Shown here: positions 55,001 to 64,000 of the stretch, piece by piece | Position numbering within the stretch: position 1 is the stretch's first letter | How the letters are laid out: the number at the start of each line of letters is the position of its first letter | Source of the DNA: Lonicera japonica | Taxonomy: Eukaryota > Streptophyta > Magnoliopsida > Dipsacales > Caprifoliaceae | Direction of reading: 5' to 3' | NCBI GenBank assembly: GCA_021464415.1 | Contig: CM038467.1 | Coordinates: 25,655,248-25,719,247, forward strand | DNA length: 64,000 bases | The notes under the pieces: generated by a model | The model's database searches: none | Seen by the model: the letters and a program-made list of their open reading frames with translations, nothing else | Told to the model about the DNA's origin: nothing | Position numbers and translations under genes: made by a program

Positions 55001-56309
55001 TAAAAAGACCATTTATAAATAATTCATTAAAAAAGGCCTTAATAGTGTTGGGCCTTCCACAATGGGCATCCAAAGACGCTACTAGAGGTCTTGAACAAAA
55101 TTCAGTATATTTAGAAATGTGCAATGTATAAATGTACATGTATGTCGGATCGGATTGGAGACGGGTCGGATTGATATTATATTTGTATTTGATTTGCTAA
55201 TCAAACAACTTAACAAATTTTGATTGAATTTGGACAAATGGATTAGAGGGCTCATACTACATCCAATTAATTGTACCAAATTCGAGTATACATTTGATTT
55301 ATTGACAAGCTTAATTTAGTTTGTATACATTGGCCTGATTTTGTGGCTCTCAAACAGATTTTAATTCTCGTACTTTTTACAGTTAAAGTTTGCTTTTATT
55401 CATTTCACAATGGGCCAAAATCTTTAATATGATTGGGTATATTGAGGGAATCCATCCATGAACCTTACAAGAAATCTGGGCAATAATCGCAGTCAAAAAG
55501 AAAGCTAGGCCGAATTATTGTTGGTAGCTCTAATATTATTATCATTGTTCATTTTCCGACCATACGTCATATTTAAGTCCGTTTCTAGGCATTCCGCTAT
55601 CTGCACTAAGGCATGATAAATGCTATTTTTCTGAAAAACGAAGAGTCCTATTGAAGTTTTTACACAAATCACCGGTAAGTGATCTAGTAGTAACGCACTA
55701 AAATTAGCGTTGGGTTTGAATAGAAGCTTTATCGATTGAATCATGGCACCTAGAAAAATATATGGTGGGCAGCGGCTGGCACTGTTCCGCAAACACATCT
55801 AACCTAGTCCTAATGGTTTCCAAAGGAGTAATGCTTTAAATTTAAGTAAATATCATATTTGGTCATTCAACAATTGGCATAGCTTTAAATTGGTCACTCA
55901 ACTATACATAGTTTCATCTAAGCCACTCAATTAATAACGAAAATTGATCATGTGCCACTCACATGACCAATTTGAAGGGCAATTTTGTCAAACAACCATT
56001 CACTACCAGATTAGTCGGTTCTTTTAACATGTGACTTATTTATAACTGTCCTGAATTTCCTTAAAAAGTCAGGTTTGAGACGGATTTTTGGTTACCTAGG
56101 TAAGGATCGAGTTGGTAGTACGTACGCACACGTGTATCTAGTCTATTAATAAATAAATAAAAAATTGTTTATCTTCTCAATTAGTGGTTATGATTTATTC
56201 TCAATTGTTTATTTTTTTAATCTAATGGCTTATAAATTTCGTGGCACGCTGGTAAATTAAATCATAATTATGACTACTTTTATTAATATTGTGGTAAGAA
56301 GTAAATTAT
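52071..56309. other. Long unassigned region
   Basis: A/T-rich sequence without a recognisable gene. Frames such as 53062-53316 and 55505-55798 (minus) show no known motif. It contains a two-unit repeat (54121-54272), microsatellites (54761-54776), and a GTCACTCAACTATACA-type dispersed repeat near 55860-55980. Confidence 0.5.
54121..54272. repeat. Two-copy direct repeat of about 60 bp
   Basis: GTTCCTCTGTATTAATAAAA and the following GGGCCAGACAATAT occur at about 54130-54180 and 54218-54268, separated by a short spacer. Confidence 0.88.
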
Positions 56310-56560
56310 AGGATATGTCTCTATACTTGGGGTTTCAAAGGAATTTTTTTCTCATAATGGCTATTCTCTTCGGGCTTTTTATTAGGAACTAGGAGTGGCT
56401 TAATTGATTGATTGGGTTCTAACGGTCAATTGGGGATAATTGTTAATTTATGCATTTTCCCTCATTTTTATATTATTTTTAGTTCAGCCTCTAAACGTCA
56501 TTAAGGGCAGTTTGGTAATTGCAATCCACAGGTTTGTTTTTGCTTGTTGTGGTTAGTCAT
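56310..56560. repeat. Paralogue of the kelch upstream region with an empty insertion site
   Basis: It matches 29305-29451 followed directly by 31232-31370; the 1.78-kb insertion present there is absent here. This gives the pre-insertion state at GATAATTGTTAATTTATGC (about 56433-56451). Confidence 0.8.
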
Positions 56561-57033
56561 TATGTCCACGTCAGCTAGTTTGCTTGGTGAACATATTTTT
56601 CTCTCTCTCTCTCTCGATTCTCTTATTTCGTCTATCTTCCTCCCCAACTCATATCTCAAACCCTAAATTCTGTCAAATAATCCACAATTATGTAGTAATC
56701 CAATGGTCTACAAAGGAATTACTAAACTAGCACATCCTAAATTAGGGTTAAATATTTTATGTATTCTACTACAGAGCCGCAAAAAGGAACTTACAATATA
56801 TAGGCTCAGCCACAAAAAGAAAAAGAAAAAGAAAAGAAAATACAGGGTAATCTCACAGCTCACCCTACTGTACTATTCTCTCATAAAAGACAAAACCAGC
56901 TAATCATTTTATAACGGTCATAAAGGGCCATCCTAATGACGTCTCTGCTTATTTTAATTAGCTAAAAGACTATGCTACCCTCCTCCATCAGTGGAATCAC
57001 CACATTGCCATTTCCTTTAAAGCATCCTTGTCC
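56561..57033. other. Unassigned, probably the 3' flank of the chromovirus
   Basis: CT microsatellite at about 56601-56616. A purine-rich run on the minus strand (GGAGGAGGGTAGC, near 56973-56985) could be a polypurine tract before an eroded LTR; not confirmed. Confidence 0.35.
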
Positions 57034-58678
57034 TCAAGGATGGAAACGAGGGAATTGTTGAGGAATAAAGGTGGAGTCCTCCCATGATGCATTTTCTGGA
57101 GGCGAGTTAGTCCACTGGACTAAGAATTGAGTTACTAGCCTGTTGTGGAGCTTGATTATCCTCTGGTTAAAGACTGCAAGAGGTTCCATCCTGATTTGAC
57201 CACTAGCATCAGCATAGTGTAGAGTTTGAATAGGGACTATTTTCTCACTTATCTTTTTCTTTAATTGAGACACATGAAACACAGGATGCACTTTGGACCC
57301 TGCAGGTAATTGCAGCTTATAAGCAATTTTTCCCACCTTAGCAATAACTTTGAATGGCCCATAATACTTTGCAGCTAATTTCAAACTTTTTCTCACAGCA
57401 ACAGCGTTTTGTCTATAAGGTTGTAACCGTAAATAGACCCAGTCTCCCACTTCAAAAGTTGTATCTACTCTTCCCTTGTCAACAAAAGTTTTCATACGGT
57501 CTTGTGCTACCTCCAATCCTTCTTTGACCAGTTGAAACATTATTTTTTGTTGCTGAAGGTAGTCTTCAACTGATGCTACAAGCGATGATGTGACCTCACA
57601 ATAACCATTTAAGGGAGGCTGGTACCCATACAATGCTTGGAAAGGAGAGAGTTTAAGTCTGGAATGATAATGAGAATTAAACCAGAATTCAGCTAAAGAT
57701 AACCATTTGAACCATTATTTGGGTTTATGGTCGCACATGCACCGTAAGTACGTTTCCAAACAAGCATTGCCAATTTCAGTTTGGCTATCTGTCTGTGGAT
57801 GGTAGGCCGTGCTTAAGTTTAGTTTAGTCCCCAATAATTTATAAAGTTCCTGCCAAAAAGCACTAATGAAGATAGTGTCTCTGTCAGATACAATAGATTT
57901 GGGTAAGCCATGCAGCTTGTAGACATTGTTCATGAAAATTCGAGCCACATGAAAAGCTGTGTAAGGATGGCTAAGACCTATAAAGTGGTTGTATTCAGTG
58001 AATCTGTCTACCACCACCAAGATGACCTTTCGTCCTTAAGATTTAGGGAGACCTTAAATGAAATCCATGCTTATATGTTGCCATGCTTGCTCTAGAACAG
58101 GCAGCGGTTGTAATAGGCCTGTAGGTAAGGTGTTCTCCCCTTTATTTTGTTGGCACACCTCACAACTAGCCACAATGAGTTTGATATCAGCCTTCATTCC
58201 CAACCAATAAAAATTCTTTTTTTGCTTTGTGGTAAGTCCCAGTGAAGCCGGAGTGGCCTCCTTCTGGTGAGAATGGATGACCTCCATGATGGTTCCTTTA
58301 ACGACTTCCACATTACCCACATATAATCTGCCCTTGTACCTCAAAACACCATTATTAAAAGTATAGTGAGGCTTACAATTAGGATATGCTTGGAGTGCAG
58401 TAATCAACTCCTGACATTTGGGGTCATTAGCATAGCTAAACTGAATTTCTTGAAACCATTTCGGTTGAATAATGGTGATGGCCATCAGCTCCCCTTCTTC
58501 CTCTCCATGCATTCGAGATAAAGCATCTGCCACTCTATTCTCAACTCCTCTTCTATATTTGATGTCATAATCGTATCCCAACAGTTTAGTTGACAATCTT
58601 TGTTAAAGCAAAGTTGATAACCTCTGGTTAGCAAAGTGTTTTATGCTTTGCTGATCTGTCAATACAATAAAGTGTTGT
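57034..58678 (-). pseudogene. Ty3/gypsy chromovirus pol (RNase H end, integrase, chromodomain)
   Basis: On the minus strand, HFIVLTDQQSIKHF and YDYDIKYRRG (end of RNase H), RVADALSR, the integrase zinc region with CEVCQQNKG, the core with [19 protein letters not shown] and [11 protein letters not shown], then LQPYRQ, GPFKVIAKVGKIAYKLQLP, VHPVFHVSQLKK and a C-terminal chromodomain-like RLVTQFLVQWTNSPPENASW ending at 57034. Several stops (near 58600, 58053, 58035, 57714) break it. The left end joins unassigned sequence and the right end stops abruptly at another LTR (about 58678), so gag, protease and reverse transcriptase are missing. Confidence 0.88.
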
Positions 58679-60190
58679 GAATATTTTAATTATTCGTAAG
58701 TGCACGAATCAGTACTTAGTATAACTTAGGCAAGAGCGAGGTCGAACCCTAAGGACTTGATGGATGGAATGTACGTATCTTTCTCACTAATTCTAATTAA
58801 TTCTTAATCTAGTTTAAAAAATTGATTGGGATGATTTATCAACTAAGAATACGAATTAAATAATAAACTAATAAAAATACTAATTAAATAATCAATTAAT
58901 AAAATACTAGGGTGGCGGAGTCATATATTTGATATCATGTTCCTATTATTCATGCCCAGTAAACTCTACTCTCTTGTCTCGCACTAATTTGGTCTCTCGA
59001 CTCTATTAGATGCGGAAAATAAATTCAATTAAGCCCAATTAAATTATAAAATCCAAGTATTAATTCTTCCACTGCCAAACAAATGTATAAAATCAAAACA
59101 CTCGCTATATCCGCCAAAACACACCCTATATCCGCTCTCAACAAATCATCAGGTGAATCCAACAAAAAATAGTGAGAATCCAATTTTATTTTTATCAATT
59201 AAAATAGGCATTCAATAAGAAGAATTATTTTTAACATTAAAGCATTAAATTGGTAGAGTCAATTGGCATGAATACGTGCAAGGGAATCAATCAAATATAC
59301 TCATCCTCAACCCTAGAAAATAACCTAGCCTAACATGCTGACAATTAAAACACAAAACATAATTAAATAATGCATAATTAAATACTTACTTAGTACGCGC
59401 AAATAAATTGACGAAGAAAAAAATAATTCTAAACTGCTATTATAATTGTCCGCAAAGCATCCAAATATTTGAAACAAATATCTTGAAACCAATAAGAGTA
59501 CTCGGCAGAAGAGAAAAGAAGAAAAGAGAAAAAAAATAATTATTTGTAGCCTTCTCTCGATAAACACGTTGGAAGAAGAGAAAATAAAGAAGAAAAAAAA
59601 TCGACTTTTTGCACTCAACTACTGCCACTCCTCTTTATCGAAAATTGTGCATAGGAAGAAGAGAAAAAAAAATTAAATTGTGGCTTTCCAATCCCCTTTG
59701 AATGCTGCTGCTACTGTTCTTTTATAATTGTACTCGGCTAGTTTTAGGGCTTTAATTGAACATGGTGGGCTTGGATTTGCTGGAAGTAGGCTGGGCTCGA
59801 GGGCTGCTGGAAGTGGGCTGGGCAATTATATAACAAAAATCACATCTTCATTTAAACATTCTCGCTGGAATTAATTCTAGCAGTGCACTGATCGTACATT
59901 GGCCATAACTTTGTGCTCCGAACTTCGATTGACGCAAGGTTTTTGCCCACGCTTAGCTAATACAAAATATAGAACTTTCGTCTCTGGAGTTTTCTTCAAA
60001 TTTCGTACGGATTAGTGCCAGAAATTTATTGAACTCAGGCCTTGCGCGCAGTTAATATGTTCTTCAATCGAAAACTTCTCAATTTAATTCCAAACACCTG
60101 AAAAGCTCCAAAAACACAACAAATGTAATAATATATGCTCTTCAAAGTGTATATTAATGGACTACAATGTACCAATTTCTTGGCACATCA
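58678..60190 (-). mobile_element. Large LTR, minus strand
   Basis: A 1.5-kb non-coding block, TG-to-CA (plus-strand start TGAATATTTTAATT or a few bases earlier, end GGCACATCA). It cuts the chromovirus RNase H on its left and is followed on the right by a polypurine tract (minus strand). A reverse-strand TATA-like TTTATAATTG lies at about 59721. The boundary at 58678 is uncertain by several bases. Confidence 0.6.
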
Positions 60191-60204
60191 AATTCCCCCC
60201 AACT
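60191..60204 (-). other. Polypurine tract next to the large LTR
   Basis: The minus strand reads AGTTGGGGGGAATT directly before the LTR start TGATGTGCC, marking 58678-60190 as a 3' LTR with its body to the right. Confidence 0.68.
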
Positions 60205-61800
60205 TATACTTTGCTAGTCCTCGAGCAAAGCAAAAGCCTTTAAAATAAATTCTTTTGTTAACCTCAAGGTTCCCCCAAGAGGACGAGTGAAGTCTCGTGA
60301 TGGTTTGCAGTGAATATACCAACAAAATTCGAATGCAACGATTCTGTCTAAAAATTATTCCCCTTCTTTCACCAATACAAATAACTCAACAAAGACATCA
60401 AAACACCCACAAGCTAATCAATGAGACACATATACAATATCAAAGTTCTCAAACTAACAAGATTAATAAGAATTTTTCTTTCTCTCCAATCTCATTGTGT
60501 GTGTGAATTGACAACAACAAAACATCATTAATATCTAAATAAGCAAAGCTTTCAAATCCCATCCAAATTATGCTTCGACTCAACTCCTCACATGGCATCC
60601 ACTCAACTAATGAAACACTCAAGAATATGGTGTAATTGCTCTCATTACATGCGGGCTATAACGAGTAAATGTATTCAAATTTCAAATGCCTCTCACATGT
60701 ATATATAAAAAATGCTATAAATGAAAGAATAATAGTCTCATGAAATGATAAATCCCACTAGAAAAGCGAAATGCATAAATGGATCCCTTCCATCACTCTC
60801 ACCTCGAAACCATGTTCCAAAGGATCTTTAGGACTTTTTAGGGTTGTAACACAAGGCTTAGGGCAAGGGTTATGAAACGAAGGGATATATAAGGGATTCA
60901 AATATCTAAGAAACACATATTGAGATATAAAATTAACACTTCGGGCTAAATTTGACTTCATATGAGCTTTTCTTTTGCTTATTTTTTTCCTTTTCCTTTT
61001 CACATCTCCTTTCTCATACAATTTTTTCACTTTGATATTTTTAAAGAGATTCCATCACTTTTTTTCGTTTTTTTTTCATTTTTTTCATTCATTTTTTCTT
61101 TACTTTTCACTATTGCCCATACATAGAAATAATATCATAATACATTCTTAGATAAAGGGTAGGCTATAAATATGGCTTACACTCATAATTGGAGTGGGGT
61201 AAGGATATCAGGCTATCAAAGAAAGGCTATAAATAAGGCTCAAATGGGTGACTAGCGATATATAAGTAAAGGTAGGATTAGGATATATGTAGGCTGTCAA
61301 AGATGGCCTAAATCACTTCCTAAGGTTTATAGTTCTTCAGTTCAAGTAATATCAAGAATCCTTAAAAGAAAATTGCATTTCATGGACGTACCTTTCTAGT
61401 GTTCAATCAAAGCAAAGAATAATGAAACTACTCAACGAAATACACTTTTCAAAAATTAAAAGTTGATGTAAAAACCCTCAAATAGAAAGATTGGCTCAAA
61501 TACTCACGGGCTACTTAGTCTCCACATTTATGTTCTTCAGGAATTTTCAGTTATGGTCACTCTTCCATTTAGTCATGCATAAGTTATCACAAGTGCTCAA
61601 ATGTAATGATGATTGAAAATCACGCAAATGGGCTGTAGTGGCGTGGAGATGGCACGGTGTTAGTGAAGAAATGGTGTAGATAAAGAGAGGTTTGAGAGGT
61701 GAGTGAAGAAATGGTGAATGGTGAAGCAGCGGCAGTTAGAAGAAGAAAAGAAATGAATTTGGCAGCAGCAGCTCCTTTTTAATTAATTAGGTTTAATATT
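60205..61800 (-). mobile_element. Non-coding internal region of an LTR element (LARD-like)
   Basis: About 1.6 kb between the polypurine tract and unassigned sequence. I find no gag or pol motif on either strand. It includes repeated GGCTATAAATA-type and AGGCTATCAAAG motifs (61150-61310). A 5' LTR is not visible. It may be a large non-autonomous derivative or the 3' untranslated part of a bigger element. Confidence 0.45.
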
Positions 61801-62676
61801 TACAAACTTCCTTAAGTTTTTGTATGTTACAGTTAGATCCCCTCAAGTTTATTTTTATGCACATAAGTCCCTAATTTATTTATTTTTTCAAAAAATGCCC
61901 CAAACCAAGGAGGGGGCACCTGCCCCCCCACACAGATTCGCCCCTGCAACATAGAAAATAATAGAAAAAATAACTAATTTGTTTAAAAAGTTGGAAAATA
62001 AGTCAAGGCATGTGTCAGATGCTATCTTACTTTTATAAATAGATGTCCTCACTTCTCTTATTTTTTGTGAAATGTTTTTCTTCCATGCACCTCGAAAGGA
62101 AGAAAATTCCATGGGAAAAGCCAAAAATTAACTTATTTTCTAACTTCTCATAAAAACCAATTATTTTTCCTACCATTTTCCACTATGCTATTAAACGGAG
62201 CCTTAATGTCAAAAACTACTATGTATCATATTGCACACGTATTGAGTGTGCCACAGGATCTAGTATATATATATATAAATATAAATATAAATATGTGTGA
62301 GTTCTTTCAAACATATGTTTAATTCAAACGGATCTGGAGGCTTAATTTAGCTTAAAACTTGGGGATTGACACTTATTTAACTTCATAATGGTGAGTATGG
62401 GATTTGATTATTGACCTACTATTGATTATTTTGATACTCTGTTGGACTTTATCATATTTTTCCTAATGTTTTGTATATTGTTAATTAGAAACAAGGGAGA
62501 ATGGAGACTAATGTTTGGCCAACTGGTAGTGATTTGAAAATCTTTTTCTTTCTTTTTTTTTCTTCAGCTGGTTTTGTTTGCGGGGGTGGGAGGGGAGGGG
62601 GGGTAGCCCACAAATTTTGAAATTTGTAACAATATATATGCACAGTGTGTGAAGGATCCTCCACTATATATACATA
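61801..62676. other. Unassigned
   Basis: A/T-rich. No gene recognised; the minus-strand frame at 61888-62124 has no known motif. Confidence 0.45.
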
Positions 62677-62704
62677 CTAGCGTGTAACCCGTGCATCGCA
62701 CGGG
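62677..62704 (-). mobile_element. Helitron 3' terminus, minus strand
   Basis: On the minus strand a 7-bp-stem hairpin (CCCGTGC-GAT-GCACGGG, 62704-62688) is followed seven bases later by CTAG (62680-62677) and then T. A GC hairpin shortly before CTRR, with insertion next to T, is the defining 3' end of Helitrons. The body would extend rightwards from here. Confidence 0.72.
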
Positions 62705-64000
62705 CGCTTTACAATTTATCATAAATATTGTAAACATTTTAAAAAAAATAAATTAAAAACGTGCAAACTTCAAGTGGCAATTCTTGCTTGCACAATAAAA
62801 AAAATGATAAGCTTTTGTCAAGTGCAAAACTTCCACTACTAAACTCCAAGGGAAAAAAAGAAGAAGAGAGAAATGGTAAATTTAATATCTATATCTGGCA
62901 TTAGATTTTAAAATGAATCATATTATTTTCATATCCTTTGGGATTGAGTTCGCGGCTACCCCTGTCTTACTTCAATAGTTCAATTTATTTTAACTTGCAA
63001 CAAAATAGACTTTAAAAACCTTATATGGGATAGTTGGCAACATATGCAAACCATTACAATAAATTCTAAATAATTGGTACATATGATTATAGTTTATAGA
63101 CAACATATATCTTCAACGCTCCAATGCCACGAAGTTCATAGAAGTTTAATATTTAGTGACATTTATATGCCTATTTTAGAATCCTTTTTAGAGAGTTTTG
63201 TATTTGGAGTCCTAATTGTGACACTCCACGATATCTAGATCTATTATTACATCATTAACACGCACGTATTACATAAAATTCACAAAATTGATAACCCCAA
63301 TTATTACGAAAAAATGATAAAAAGTTTGATAAATAAAATGGTACATACATGATGGTACTTTAGACATGAGTCATCGAGGTTGTAGAAGATTGAAATCCAA
63401 ACACATCAAATTCATAAAATAACTGAAAATAAGGACACATACCAACTTCCAGATCTTCACCTCTGCCTTGGTTACAATAATTCGTAGTTATTCAACATGC
63501 CAAATCTATTAGAAAACCCATAAACAAACATATACAACATAAATATAATAATTATTATTATTAAAAAGAAAAAAAAAATAGTAGAAGTAGAATAGATATA
63601 AGAATCAATTTTTAAGTCTCGTAAGTTTTTCAGATAGACATATTATAATATGTGTGTGAGAAAAGGGTTTACAATTATTGGGAATTTTAAGTATAATAAT
63701 ATGAACAGTATACACAAATCCAAATAGAAACAAAATTAACTGAAAATTGAGAAAACACACAATATTCTTTATTAAGCAGATATTTGAAGACTTTCAAAAA
63801 TGATGGAACAAATGGAGGGGAGTAAAACAAACAATCACCAAATTAATTAATCAATCGTACAACTACTATAGCACTAATTTTAGCAAGCTTTACAAATCAT
63901 TATAAAATGATTTACACACACACACACACATATATATAGAGGTCACTTAAATATAAATAAAAGATGTAGCAATTAATCAACTATATTAAATAATATTACT
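62705..64000 (-). mobile_element. Probable Helitron body, non-coding part
   Basis: A/T-rich, no coding sequence, contains a CA/TA microsatellite at 63914-63938. A 5' TC terminus preceded by A was not found, so the element may continue past the window. Non-autonomous if it ends here. Confidence 0.35.

Noticed and set aside
55505..55798. Minus-strand frame of 97 codons
   Set aside because: No recognisable motif, no supporting context; a chance frame cannot be excluded.
63914..63942. Microsatellite with TATATATAGAGG as the Helitron 5' end
   Set aside because: On the minus strand TCTATATA is preceded by C and not A, and no second copy supports it.

Overview
This window looks like accessory, transposon-packed nuclear DNA of a flowering plant, most likely a eudicot. 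The evidence is A/T-rich non-coding sequence, plant-type Ty1/copia and Ty3/gypsy retrotransposons, hAT, Mutator-like and Helitron-like DNA elements, and plant families such as kelch proteins, DUF674, a LOB-domain-like protein and the plant RNase H of LINEs. I see no rRNA or tRNA gene. The only intact host-type genes are two tandemly duplicated kelch-like genes at 34385-35470 and 47133-48254. Almost everything else is mobile-element sequence at different stages of decay.

Region by region. 1-7772 is a nest of one family of large-LTR elements, probably the Tat/Ogre branch of Ty3/gypsy. It holds the 3' end of a plus-strand element (antisense ORF, 53-bp minisatellite, 3' LTR 2259-3833) abutting the 5' end of a minus-strand element (LTR 6236-7772, primer-binding site, leader, start of gag). 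That leader is split by a solo LTR (4120-5481) with a perfect 5-bp target duplication. The U3 regions carry arrays of a 12-bp CpG palindrome, TGTCGCGCGACA. 7773-9130 holds a decayed sequence that may be an endogenous pararetrovirus, and a LINE RNase H relic. 9964-19400 is an old minus-strand copia element (SIRE-like). It is split by a 1.55-kb insertion that itself carries a hAT MITE, and by a nearly complete second copia element (12680-17650, flanked by TGGAA). 20088-25149 is a third, plus-strand copia element with several stops.

25150-31244 contains a LOB-domain-like ORF lying antisense in front of degenerate repeats, a polypurine tract and an LTR (28417-29126). Next comes a Mutator-like insertion holding an AAT microsatellite, which in turn holds a solo LTR. 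31245-51590 is a segmental duplication built around the kelch gene, with a third, gene-less copy of its upstream region. Between the copies sits a fourth copia element (minus strand, 37737-42478). Each gene copy is followed by minus-strand remnants of a plant RNase H and a DUF674 gene. 51600-57030 is mostly unassigned sequence with short tandem duplications. 57034-58678 is a decayed chromovirus pol. 58678-61800 is an LTR with a polypurine tract and a long non-coding body. A Helitron 3' terminus sits at 62677-62704.

The most interesting pattern is that two unrelated LTR elements in this window share one layout: an antisense protein-coding ORF, then hypervariable repeats, then the 3' LTR. In one of them the antisense ORF carries a recognisable but divergent LOB transcription-factor domain.
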